Source: Sulfitobacter dubius (GTDB lineage: Bacteria > Pseudomonadota > Alphaproteobacteria > Rhodobacterales > Rhodobacteraceae). From it: a DNA stretch of 64,000 nucleotides. The stretch spans positions 186,001-250,000 of the forward strand of contig NZ_FOPG01000003.1 in assembly GCF_900113435.1 (NCBI RefSeq), written 5' to 3'. A program made the translations under genes and the position numbers. Below the pieces are notes generated by a model. That model saw nothing but the letters and a program-made list of their open reading frames with translations, did not search any database and was not told the DNA's origin. Below are positions 1 through 8,194 of this stretch, one piece after another. Numbering within the stretch: position 1 is the first letter of the stretch; every line of letters begins with the position of its first letter.

Positions 1-512
1 ACGGGCCGGTCGCCGATCAACGCGCGCAATTCGCGGATTTTGGCTGTCATGTCGATGAACTTCTGCCCGCCGAAGCCGGGGTTCACGGTCATCACACAGA
101 TCAGGTCGACCATATCGAGCAGCTCGGCCACCGCGCTGGCTGGCGTGCCGGGGTTGAGTGCCACACCCGCCTTCGCGCCCGCGCCGCGGATCGCCTGAAG
201 CGTGCGGTGGATATGGGGGGTGGCCTCGACATGGGCGGTGATCACATCGGCGCCCGCCTTGGCAAAGGCTTCGATATAGGGATCGACCGGGGCGATCATC
301 AGATGCACGTCCATCACGCCCTTGATGTGGGGCCGGATCGCCGCGCAGGTGGCGGGGCCGAAGGTGATGTTGGGCACGAAATGCCCGTCCATCACGTCCA
401 CATGCACCCAGTCCGCGCCTTGGGCCTCAATGGCTTCGCATTCGGCACCGAAGTTGGCGAAATCGGCGGCGAGGATGGAGGGGGCGATCTTGGTCGAACG
501 GTCGAATGTCAT
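1..512 (-). CDS. rpe: Ribulose-phosphate 3-epimerase, 3' end cut off by window edge
   Basis: Interconverts ribulose 5-phosphate and xylulose 5-phosphate in the pentose phosphate and Calvin pathways, in the cytoplasm. Translating the minus strand from the ATG at 512 gives about 170 residues of an unbroken TIM-barrel protein. The family motifs appear in order: KIAPSILAADF near the N terminus, HVDVMDGHFVPN with metal-binding His and Asp, DVHLMI, and VMTVNPGFGGQ, the phosphate-binding region. The family is usually about 225 residues, so roughly the last quarter lies outside the window. It follows the dehalogenase gene on the same strand after a 63-base gap, so co-transcription is possible, but the functions are unrelated. 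Identification is secure. Confidence 0.95.
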   Translation of the reverse strand, partial: MTFDRSTKIAPSILAADFANFGAECEAIEAQGADWVHVDVMDGHFVPNITFGPATCAAIRPHIKGVMDVHLMIAPVDPYIEAFAKAGADVITAHVEATPHIHRTLQAIRGAGAKAGVALNPGTPASAVAELLDMVDLICVMTVNPGFGGQKFIDMTAKIRELRALIGDRP

Positions 513-575
513 GGGGCAGCCCTTTGTTGCAGAGGTTGGCTTCTCTTAACGGCTGCGCGCTTTTTGCGAAAGGGG

Positions 576-3500
576 TTAGAGATCGAGTTCCAGTACGCCG
601 CCTGCCTCTGCCGCGCGGGACTGGCAGAGGATGATCGCGCCTTCGCGCTGCTTGGCGGAGAGCACGAAGTCGCGGTGTTCGACCGCGCCGCCCCGCAGGC
701 CGCATTTACAGACGCCGCAGATGCCATCGCTGCATTTCAGATCGACAGGCACCCCCGCCGCGATCAGCGCGTCGGCGGCGGTTTCTTCGGCTGAGACGGC
801 GATCTCACGGCCAGAGCTGAGTTTCAGCGTGAAGGGGTGATTGACGTAATCCGGCACCTCGGGGGTTGAGAAATACTCCAGATGCCGCGCGTCTTCGGGG
901 ATGCCAGCGGCCTCGGCGGCGGCCATGACCGATTGCATGTAGGCGTCCGCGCCGCAGGTGTAGACATGGGCGCCCGGTACGGCGTGATCCATGATGGCGG
1001 GCAGGTCGGCGCGGGTGCTCTCAGACGAGACATGTAGGTGAACGCGGTCGGCCCAAGGGGCCTGCGCGAGTTCCTCGGCAAAGGCCGCCGCTTCCCGGTA
1101 GGAGGCGGAGTAATGCAGATCAAAGGGCCGCCCAAGGGCGTGCAGGCGATGGGCAAAGGCGATCATCGGCGTGATACCAATGCCGCCGCCCATGAGCAGA
1201 CTATGCGGCGCGTCCTCGACCAGTTCAAAGTGGTTCACCGGCTTGCCGACAAAGATGCGCCGCCCTTTGGTGAAGACCCGGTGCAGCAGGGCTGATCCGC
1301 CCCGGCCCGCGTCCTCGCGCAGTACCGCGATGCGATAGCGTTTGCGGTCAGTTGGATCACCCAGCAGGGAATAGGGGCGCAGGAATTCGGGCGCGACGAC
1401 TAGATCGAGATGCGCGCCAGCGGTCCATGCAGGCAGGTCGTGGCCCTCGGGGTGGGCGATGTCATACAGGGCGGTGGTGGCGTTCAGACGGGTGACTTGC
1501 GTGATGCGCAGATCAAGGACCGGGGTGTCGTTGCCGACCTTGTAGAGATGCAAATGGTCGGTCTCGCCCGCTGCGGTTTTGCGGCGGTGTTCATCGGCGC
1601 TCAGCAGGGCCGCATGGGCGGCAATCCCGGCCTCGCGGTTCATCGGATCGGGGTAGGGCCATGGGTGCGGGGCCAGCGGGGCAGGATAGACGGCGAGGGT
1701 TTGATCTTCGAACTTGAGGTCGAGATCGGGTTGCAGATCACGGGCGTTCACTGGCTGGGCAGGCGTGTCGAACTGGCCCGAGGGTTTGCGCTCGATGTCC
1801 CACCACCACTTTTTGACCGGGTTCAGGCGGCCTTTGCCGACCTTGTCATCCAGCTTGGCCAGCAGTGGTGCGGCGGCGGGGATGTTGGAGGCGGCCCAGC
1901 GGAAGGGGGCCTCGGCGAAGAGCCCTTCAAGGTTCCACGGGCAGGTCTTCATGCAACGCCCGCACATCGCGCCGCCTTGGTTGGTGATCCGGTAGGTGGC
2001 ACATTTCTGGCTGTCAGATTTCCAGATTTCATAGCCGTTGAACATTTTTTTCGGCCCGGCGGTGATCGCCCCCGAGGGGCACTCGCGGGCGCATTTGTTG
2101 CAGGCTTCGCAGAACTTTTGCAGACCAAAGTCGATGGGCTTGTCATGGGCGACCGGCAGGGTGGTGGTGACCACGCCGGATTTCAGACGCGGGCCGAGGA
2201 ACGGGTTCAGGATGACTTCACCAATCCGCGACACTTCGCCCAGTCCCGCCAGCAACAGCAGCGGCGGTTGCAGCACATCGCCATCCATCACCGTATGCGC
2301 TTTGGCCGCGTGGCCCAAGTTGCGCAGGTGCTGCGCCATCACGCCGCCCAACATTGAAAACCGCAGATAGGCCCGCATGGATTGCGACACGGCGATCCAA
2401 TCGTCGCCCGAAGACCCCTCCATCGTGTCAAAGCCTTGGTCGATGATGAGGCTCAGCGCTTGGTCATGCGGCGGGGTGATCGGGGTGCCGGTGGCATCAT
2501 GGCTGTACCATGTCCAATCGGGGCAGGCCGAGAGGCCCGCAGCATCGGACCCCAGAAAATAGCTCGCTGCCTTGAGGTTCGCGGCATTGCGGGCGCTGTC
2601 TGTCATCGCAGGGGCGGCATCGTTCACTGGCCCATCTTGCAGCAAGATCAGAGCGCCCAGCAAGCGGCGCTGCGCGGCGGAGGGGGCGGATTTTACCACA
2701 TGGTGCCCGCCTTTCATGGCGTTCTGCACCTTTGGCCCCATGTCGCCGAACTGCCCGCGTGCGAAAAGATCGCCGCGTTTCGGCACGCGCGGGACATTGG
2801 GCGCGTCAATGTAGGTGGTGGGTTCGTCCACCCGTTTTAGCGTCTCAAACGGATGCGGCCCTGCGGCATACTCGCGCCGCGCGTAGGGGTCGACATCGCG
2901 GGCGCTGACCCCGCCATGGGTGCCAAGCTGCCAATGCGGGCCTTTGAGCACCGACCACTGTTGTTCGGAGAACGGGGCGAGTGGCATATCGGGCGCGAGG
3001 TCCATGTCGGTGGTAACAACCGCCAACCCGAAGCGTGGACCGATCCACGGGGCCTGCAGTGTGTTGTCTTCCCAAACCGCCAGGCCCGCCGCCACGGCCA
3101 GTTGGCCGAGGTTCACATCGGCGGTGGTGGCGGAATGCACCTTGGCCGCGAAGCCCAACTGACGGATGTATTCGGCCAGCACCGTGGCGTTCTCGGTGCC
3201 GCGTAGGCAGGCGCGCTCGGCTTGGGCGTCGATGATCCAATCGCTACCCGGCTCACCCGCGCGCGGATCGCGGGGATAGGCGGTGAGGACCACCAGCGCG
3301 TGGCTGTGAGTATCGATCGAGGTCTCGGGCGCGTCCACCGCATCGCGCAGGTTCGCCATGATGACATCCACTCCGGCGGCGAGCGTCTTGGTCTGGCGGC
3401 TGCGCAGACCTTCGGCCAATTGCGCGGTGCCTTCGCTGCGCCGGGGCGTGGCTAGATGCGCCTCTTGTGGCAGAGCGCAGACGCCCATCATCGAGGCATC

Positions 3501-3782
3501 GTTGTAATAGCCAAAAGATTTGAGGTGGTTGGCGCGTTCCACCGGGCTGTCGGGGATCACCGCGCCTGCGGTGTTGATCGGCCCATCCCGAAGCACGTCC
3601 ATCATCGCCTGAAAGGGCGCCATGGCGTTGCAGATGCTCTGCGGCGTCTCGGGCCGCTCAAAACGCAGCACCGGCATGGGCGCGCCCGGCAGTTGGTCAT
3701 GGGGTGCATGCAGCCGGCGCAGCCGCTCCAACGGGAAGGGGCCTAGGTGCATGGGGCGGGTCTTGGATGAAAAGAGCTTCAT
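576..3782 (-). CDS. Reductive dehalogenase-like protein fused to a flavin/2Fe-2S reductase
   Basis: A 1068-residue single-chain enzyme. Residues about 60-550 resemble the cobalamin-binding domain of reductive dehalogenases. Two ferredoxin-type 4Fe-4S motifs follow: CEACNKCARECP near 558-568, and a Cys near 593 with CGRCMKTCP near 607-614. From about 730 there is a ferredoxin-NADP reductase-like module (RPYSLLGDP flavin motif, GGGIGITPMIAF nucleotide motif) and a C-terminal plant-type 2Fe-2S domain (CSDGICGVC). This architecture is known from oxygen-tolerant, soluble catabolic dehalogenases of marine bacteria (NpRdhA/BhbA type), which need no membrane anchor or separate reductase. There is no Tat signal, which fits a cytoplasmic catabolic role. 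The N-terminal half contains an internal duplication (DGPIN...NHLKSFGYYN near 66-93 and DGPVN...NLKAASYFL near 383-410). Y426 and K494 are candidate catalytic residues. The substrate, perhaps a halophenol, is not readable from the sequence. Confidence 0.85.
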   Translation of the reverse strand: MKLFSSKTRPMHLGPFPLERLRRLHAPHDQLPGAPMPVLRFERPETPQSICNAMAPFQAMMDVLRDGPINTAGAVIPDSPVERANHLKSFGYYNDASMMGVCALPQEAHLATPRRSEGTAQLAEGLRSRQTKTLAAGVDVIMANLRDAVDAPETSIDTHSHALVVLTAYPRDPRAGEPGSDWIIDAQAERACLRGTENATVLAEYIRQLGFAAKVHSATTADVNLGQLAVAAGLAVWEDNTLQAPWIGPRFGLAVVTTDMDLAPDMPLAPFSEQQWSVLKGPHWQLGTHGGVSARDVDPYARREYAAGPHPFETLKRVDEPTTYIDAPNVPRVPKRGDLFARGQFGDMGPKVQNAMKGGHHVVKSAPSAAQRRLLGALILLQDGPVNDAAPAMTDSARNAANLKAASYFLGSDAAGLSACPDWTWYSHDATGTPITPPHDQALSLIIDQGFDTMEGSSGDDWIAVSQSMRAYLRFSMLGGVMAQHLRNLGHAAKAHTVMDGDVLQPPLLLLAGLGEVSRIGEVILNPFLGPRLKSGVVTTTLPVAHDKPIDFGLQKFCEACNKCARECPSGAITAGPKKMFNGYEIWKSDSQKCATYRITNQGGAMCGRCMKTCPWNLEGLFAEAPFRWAASNIPAAAPLLAKLDDKVGKGRLNPVKKWWWDIERKPSGQFDTPAQPVNARDLQPDLDLKFEDQTLAVYPAPLAPHPWPYPDPMNREAGIAAHAALLSADEHRRKTAAGETDHLHLYKVGNDTPVLDLRITQVTRLNATTALYDIAHPEGHDLPAWTAGAHLDLVVAPEFLRPYSLLGDPTDRKRYRIAVLREDAGRGGSALLHRVFTKGRRIFVGKPVNHFELVEDAPHSLLMGGGIGITPMIAFAHRLHALGRPFDLHYSASYREAAAFAEELAQAPWADRVHLHVSSESTRADLPAIMDHAVPGAHVYTCGADAYMQSVMAAAEAAGIPEDARHLEYFSTPEVPDYVNHPFTLKLSSGREIAVSAEETAADALIAAGVPVDLKCSDGICGVCKCGLRGGAVEHRDFVLSAKQREGAIILCQSRAAEAGGVLELDL

Positions 3783-3817
3783 GGCAAATCGATGCCATGC
3801 TTTGAAATGAGATGCCA
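3781..3817. promoter_or_regulatory. Candidate operator in the divergent dehalogenase/transporter promoter
   Basis: ATGGCA (3781-3786) and TGCCAT (3793-3798) form an inverted repeat with a 6-base spacer that overlaps the dehalogenase start codon. GATGCCA recurs as a direct repeat at 3791 and 3811, exactly 20 bases (two helical turns) apart. This lies in the 122-base region between two divergent genes. A regulator site is an inference; no regulator gene is adjacent. Confidence 0.3.
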
Positions 3818-3904
3818 GTCCTGGTTGTGGTCGCTGAGGGCGCTCTCGCTTGACTTTCGGCGCAGCCGCCGACCATCCTGCGGCAAAATTGGAGGAGTGA
3901 GATC

Positions 3905-4924
3905 ATGACCCTGTTCAACCGCCGTCAGGCCATCGCAACCTTGGGTGCCGCAACCGCTGTGGGGCTGGCGGCTCCGGCGCTGGCGCAGAACCGTAAGATC
4001 ACCGTGGGCGCGCTGCGCTTTACCAGCCACGCGGGCAGCTTTGTCGGCTTTGAACGGGACTATTTCAAAGAGGCCGGGCTGGACGTTGAACTGCGCTTTT
4101 TCGAGGCCGCGCAGCCGATGGCCGTGGCGATTGCCAGCGGCGATGTGGACTATGCGATCACCGCGATTTCGGGCGGTCTGGTATCCTTGGCGCAAAAGGG
4201 CGCGGTCAAGGTTATCGGCGGCGGTCTGCAAGAAGAGCCGGGCATCGACGGACAGAAGTTCCTCGTCTCCGACGCGGCCTATCAAGCGGGCATCACCGCG
4301 CCGGGCATGTTGGATGGCAAAAGCTTTGGCATGACGCAGGCGGGATCGTCCTTCCACTACATGGGCGCCAAAATGGCCGAGGCCGAGGGGATTGAGCTGA
4401 AGTTCAAGCCGCTGCAAAAGGTCGGCGCGGTGATTGGTGCGCTGAAGTCTGGCCAGATCGACGCATGGTCGATCGTGCCGCATATCGCCAAGCCGCTGGC
4501 CGGGTCGGGTGCCGTTCATATCATCGGCGATGTGGCGACATATCTGCCGGATTATCAGGTGACGACCGTCTTCACCTCGTCCAAGAACGCCAGCGATGAG
4601 CAGGAGATGACCAGGAATTTCCTTGCGGGCTATTCCAAAGGTGTCGCCGACTATAACGCCGCTATGATCGCCAAGGACGGCGGCGATGCGGGCGTGGATG
4701 AGATGGTCGATCTGATCCATAATTACGTCTACACCGACCGCCCGCGCGACAAGGCGGCGCCGTCGATCATCAACGGCACCATGCGTCTGAACGAAGGTGC
4801 CAAGCTGAACGTCGCCTCTGTGCGCGACCAGTTAGAGTGGTTCCAGTCCGAAGGGCTGGTCGACAGCGACATCACGCTGGAGACGTTGGTCGACACATCC
4901 TATGTCGAGACGGCGGGCAGCTAA
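3905..4924 (+). CDS. ABC transporter substrate-binding protein, NMT1/SsuA (NitT/TauT) type
   Basis: Periplasmic solute-binding protein of 339 residues. The N terminus MTLFNRRQAIATLG...APALAQ is an export signal with a twin-arginine-like NRRQ and an Ala-Leu-Ala-Gln cleavage site near residue 27. The mature part has the NMT1/THI5-like pattern: FVGFERDYFKEAGLDVELRFF, then an AVAIASGDVDYAI segment. A strong ribosome site (GGAGG) precedes the ATG. The matching ATPase and permease lie at 6442-8008, beyond an antiporter gene and a terminator. Family relatives import taurine, alkanesulfonates, nitrate, pyrimidine precursors or aromatics. Divergence from the dehalogenase gene makes a halogenated or aromatic substrate attractive, but that is inference only. 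Confidence 0.85.
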   Translation: MTLFNRRQAIATLGAATAVGLAAPALAQNRKITVGALRFTSHAGSFVGFERDYFKEAGLDVELRFFEAAQPMAVAIASGDVDYAITAISGGLVSLAQKGAVKVIGGGLQEEPGIDGQKFLVSDAAYQAGITAPGMLDGKSFGMTQAGSSFHYMGAKMAEAEGIELKFKPLQKVGAVIGALKSGQIDAWSIVPHIAKPLAGSGAVHIIGDVATYLPDYQVTTVFTSSKNASDEQEMTRNFLAGYSKGVADYNAAMIAKDGGDAGVDEMVDLIHNYVYTDRPRDKAAPSIINGTMRLNEGAKLNVASVRDQLEWFQSEGLVDSDITLETLVDTSYVETAGS

Positions 4925-4953
4925 GCGCGCCACTGGCGTTTTGAAGTCATTCT

Positions 4954-4989
4954 AAAAGGCGCGTTCGAAATGGGCGCGCCTTTGTTTTT
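4954..4989 (+). terminator. Rho-independent terminator after the binding-protein gene
   Basis: AAAGGCGCG (4955-4963) pairs perfectly with CGCGCCTTT (4975-4983), with an 11-base loop and a T-rich run (TTTGTTTTT) after it. It sits 30 bases beyond the stop codon at 4924 and separates the binding-protein gene from the antiporter gene. Confidence 0.75.
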
Positions 4990-5100
4990 GGCCGCGCGCA
5001 GGGGCGATTTTGGGCGGGCGTGACTGGCAATGCCGCCCCGTAAAGATACCTTTGAAGCTGATACAGGGCCAAGCCCCTGACCAGTAGACGGGAACGTTCA

Positions 5101-6360
5101 GTGAGCGACGGCAGCTTTTTCACCCTAAACGGCTATCATTTCGCCTTGGGGGCCGTCGGGGCGGTTGTCATCCTTGCTCATTGGTTGCCGCGATTTGTCA
5201 GCCGACGCGAGCCTGCGGCATCGGGGCTTTTGATCCTTTTGGGCATGGGTATTTTCGCCCTTGTCCCCGGTATGCCGATATTCCCCGACCCCCGCATCTA
5301 TCCCTTCCCGTGGGAGATGGTGTCAGAGCTTTGCGTGATCGTCGCCTTATTCGCGACGGGGCTGCGCATTGATAAACTCTCGGATTGGTCCCGCTGGGGG
5401 CCGACGGCGCGGCTCTTGGCGCTGACCATGCCACTGACGATCCTATCGGTCGCGCTGATGGGCTGGGCCTTTGCGGGGATGACCGCGGCGGGCGCGATCC
5501 TCTTGGGCGCGGTGATGGCCCCGACCGATCCGGTTCTGGCCGCCGATGTGCAGGTCGGCCCGCCGCATGAGGGGGGCGAGCATCCGGTGCGTTTCGCGCT
5601 GACGACCGAGGCGGCGCTGAACGACGGCTTGGCCTTCCCCTTTGTCTATCTCGGGATTTTGGTCGCGGCTGAGGGATTGGCCCCGGCGGCTTGGGGTGTA
5701 GAGTGGCTGGCGCGCGATGTCTTTTGGCGCATTGCTGTCGGCACCGCCATGGGTGCTGCGGGCGGTTGGGCCTTGGGGCAGGTGTTGTTCGTTGTGCCGC
5801 GCAAGGCGGTTCTGGCGGATACCTCCTCAGGGGTGGTGGCCTTGGCCGGGGTGCTTTTGTGCTATGGCACGACGGAATTGGTCGAAGGCTATGGCTTTAT
5901 CGCTGTGGCGGTGGCCGGTCTGGTGATCCGACGGGTTGAGGCGGACCATGAATTCCACCGCCGTTTGCATGACTTCACCGCTGCTGTTGAGCACGCCCTA
6001 ACGGCGCTGCTGCTGGTGGCGATTGGCGCGGTGCTGCCTGCCTTGCTGGCTGATTTGACCCTCGCCGGTGGGGTGATCGTGCTGGCATTGATCTTTATCG
6101 TACGCCCTTTGGCGGGGTGGGTGGCGCTTTTGGGATCGCCGCTTGAGGCGCGCCCCCGCTGGGTCGTGGCGCTCTATGGCATTCGGGGGATCGGGTCGGT
6201 CTACTACCTCGCCTATGCGGCCGGGAAGGTGGAATTTCTGGACGAAGAGACGCTTTGGGCGATGGTGGGGTTCGCGATCCTTGTGTCGACCTTAGTGCAT
6301 GGGTTTACCGCCGGGATCGCGGTGGACGGGCTGCGCGGGAAAGAGGGTGAGCAGCCTTAA
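5101..6360 (+). CDS. Na+/H+ (cation:proton) antiporter, CPA1/NhaP type
   Basis: An inner-membrane protein of 419 residues with about twelve hydrophobic segments. The core antiporter signature is visible as LGAVMAPTDPVLAADVQVGPP (about 140-160) followed by RFALTTEAALNDGLAFPF, which carries the conserved Asp pairs of the NhaP/KefB fold; GIRGIGSVYYLAYA near 365 is the late conserved motif. It exchanges Na+ or K+ for H+ and would serve pH and salt balance, as expected in a marine organism. The start is GTG with a weak GGGA ribosome site. It is inserted between the two parts of an ABC transporter and has no obvious link to it. Confidence 0.88.
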   Translation: MSDGSFFTLNGYHFALGAVGAVVILAHWLPRFVSRREPAASGLLILLGMGIFALVPGMPIFPDPRIYPFPWEMVSELCVIVALFATGLRIDKLSDWSRWGPTARLLALTMPLTILSVALMGWAFAGMTAAGAILLGAVMAPTDPVLAADVQVGPPHEGGEHPVRFALTTEAALNDGLAFPFVYLGILVAAEGLAPAAWGVEWLARDVFWRIAVGTAMGAAGGWALGQVLFVVPRKAVLADTSSGVVALAGVLLCYGTTELVEGYGFIAVAVAGLVIRRVEADHEFHRRLHDFTAAVEHALTALLLVAIGAVLPALLADLTLAGGVIVLALIFIVRPLAGWVALLGSPLEARPRWVVALYGIRGIGSVYYLAYAAGKVEFLDEETLWAMVGFAILVSTLVHGFTAGIAVDGLRGKEGEQP

Positions 6361-6441
6361 GCGCGCCACCTGCGACGGGCGGCTGTCCTAGTATGCGGAT
6401 CGCACATTGCACGCGCGGCGTTTTTGCTGAAAAAGGGCGGT

Positions 6442-7209
6442 ATGGACCTCAAGCTTTCCTCTGTCAGCCATTACTATGGCGATACCCAAGTGCTGCGTGA
6501 CATCACGCTCGACATTCCCTCCGGCCAGATCGTTTGCATCGTTGGCCCCTCCGGCTGTGGCAAGTCTACCCTGCTGCGCATGCTCGGCGGGTTGGAGCGG
6601 CCCAGCGAAGGCCGGGTGCTGCAAATGGGCGATGCGCCGGAGGGCTGTCTGAACCCGCTGACCTATATTTTTCAGGATTTCGCCCTGCTGCCGTGGCGCA
6701 CGGTGCGCGGCAATGTGGCGCTGGTTCTGGAGGATCATGGGCTGGGCAAGGCGCAGCGCGAGGCGATCATCGCCGATGTGCTGGCGCGGACCAAGCTGAC
6801 CGATTTTGCAGATGCCCTGCCCAAACAGCTTTCGGGCGGGATGAAGCAGCGTGTGGCGATCGCCCGCGCACTGGCGGTGAACCCTGCGGTGATGCTGATG
6901 GATGAGCCCCTAAGCGCGCTCGACAGCCAGACCCGCGAATTGTTGATGGATGACCTCGTGGCGCTTTGGACGCGGCAGCCTTTCACGGCGGTCTATGTGA
7001 CCCACAACCTCGCCGAAGCGGTGCGGCTGGGGCATAAGATCGTCGTGCTCTCGCGCCGTCCGGGTGAACTGCGCGAGGTGGTGGAGCTAGACATGCCCTT
7101 GGCCGAGCGGCGTCACGGCGATCCGGTGCTGGAGGCCCAACAACAGCACCTATGGGGGCTGATGCGCGATGAGGCTGCGGCGGCGGATGCGGAGTTGATC
7201 GATGGCTGA
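6442..7209 (+). CDS. ABC transporter ATP-binding protein, NitT/TauT type
   Basis: Cytoplasmic ATPase of 255 residues that powers the importer formed with the overlapping permease gene. Visible motifs are Walker A GPSGCGKST (about 37-45), the Q-loop region YIFQDFALLPW, signature LSGGMKQR, and Walker B AVMLMDEPLSALD. The ATG at 6442 was preferred over an upstream TTG because AGGGCGG lies just ahead and the protein then starts like its family (MDLKLSSVSHYYG). The stop overlaps the next gene by 8 bases, so the two are translationally coupled. The likely partner binding protein is the gene at 3905, since it is the only unpaired one in this part of the window. Confidence 0.9.
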   Translation: MDLKLSSVSHYYGDTQVLRDITLDIPSGQIVCIVGPSGCGKSTLLRMLGGLERPSEGRVLQMGDAPEGCLNPLTYIFQDFALLPWRTVRGNVALVLEDHGLGKAQREAIIADVLARTKLTDFADALPKQLSGGMKQRVAIARALAVNPAVMLMDEPLSALDSQTRELLMDDLVALWTRQPFTAVYVTHNLAEAVRLGHKIVVLSRRPGELREVVELDMPLAERRHGDPVLEAQQQHLWGLMRDEAAAADAELIDG

Positions 7210-8008
7210 GATGACAGATGCAAATGCCCGCGAGGTCACTTTTCGAGGCGGTGGTTTCCAGCCCGGCACGCGGCGGGGCGTGGGGCTTGCGGTCTTCGTG
7301 GTGCTGATCCTGCTGGCGGAATGGGGCACGCGCAGCGGCTTTATCTCGGCCCTGACGCTGCCTCGGCCCAGCGATGTGTTGCTAACGTTTCAAGAGCTTT
7401 ATCAGTCGGGGATGTTGTTCAAACACCTCGGCCCCTCGTTGACCCGACTGGCCGTGGGCGCGCTGATCGGTGCCTCGCTGGGGATCGGGATTGGGGTGCT
7501 GATCGGGCTGTTCTCGTTGGCACGCGCGGGGTTGGTGCCCTTGGTGGCGGCGATTTTCCCCATCCCCAAGATCGCGCTTCTGCCGCTGTTTGTGATTTGG
7601 TTTGGCATTGATGAGGCGAGTAAATACGCGCTCATCGCCTTTGGCACCTTCACGCCCACGGTGGTCGCCACCTATGCGGCAGTGGACAACGTGGACCGGG
7701 TGCTGATCCGGATGGGGCAGAGTTTCGGCCTCGGCTGGTGGTCGATTGTTTCAAAAATCGTGGTGCCCGGCGCGATGCCGGGGATCCTGTCGGGGCTGCG
7801 GATTTCGCTGACGATTGCGATTATTCTGTTGGTGGCGGCTGAGATGCTGGGCGCGGAATATGGGATCGGAGCGTATATTTTGCAGGCGGGGAGTCTGTAT
7901 GATTTGGAGCGCCTGTTTGCAGGCGTGGTGATCCTGTCGCTGCTGGGCGTTGCGGTGTCTTCCGTGGTGGCTTTCGTTGAACGGCGTGTGTTGAACTGGC
8001 GGGTCTGA
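7202..8008 (+). CDS. ABC transporter permease, NitT/TauT (SsuC-like) type
   Basis: Inner-membrane permease of 268 residues with about six hydrophobic helices. The BPD_transp_1 coupling motif region (FGLGWWSIVSKIVVPGAMPGILSGLRI, about 178-204) is clear, with Glu-Ala-Gly-like spacing relaxed as in SsuC/TauC relatives. It pairs with the ATPase it overlaps. The ATG at 7202 sits inside the end of the ATPase gene. After its stop the sequence enters a palindromic intergenic element. Confidence 0.88.
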   Translation: MAEMTDANAREVTFRGGGFQPGTRRGVGLAVFVVLILLAEWGTRSGFISALTLPRPSDVLLTFQELYQSGMLFKHLGPSLTRLAVGALIGASLGIGIGVLIGLFSLARAGLVPLVAAIFPIPKIALLPLFVIWFGIDEASKYALIAFGTFTPTVVATYAAVDNVDRVLIRMGQSFGLGWWSIVSKIVVPGAMPGILSGLRISLTIAIILLVAAEMLGAEYGIGAYILQAGSLYDLERLFAGVVILSLLGVAVSSVVAFVERRVLNWRV

Positions 8009-8019
8009 GGGTTTCGGAA

Positions 8020-8104
8020 GGGCCAGCGCCTACCCGGTCGCACCAAAGGTGCGCCAATATAGGCTGGCACGCCTCCGGCGTGACGGACGGGCAGGCGATG
8101 GCCC
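8020..8104. repeat. Palindromic intergenic element with outer stem and two inner hairpins
   Basis: Outer arms GGGCCAGCGCCTACCC (8020-8035) and GGGCAGGCGATGGCCC (8089-8104) are near-perfect inverse complements (two mismatches). They enclose two perfect hairpins: CGCACC-AAA-GGTGCG (8039-8053) and CACGCC-TCC-GGCGTG (8068-8082). The whole folds as a three-way junction, as REP/BIME-like intergenic repeats do. It could end transcription of the permease gene. Membership of a genome-wide family cannot be seen from this one window. Confidence 0.6.
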
Positions 8105-8194
8105 GGCGCCTGCGGCTTGATTCCGGGCCCGGGGTGGCAACATCCATCCATTTGCGTATCAATGCTGCAACCGCCCTCACAAACGGACCCCACC

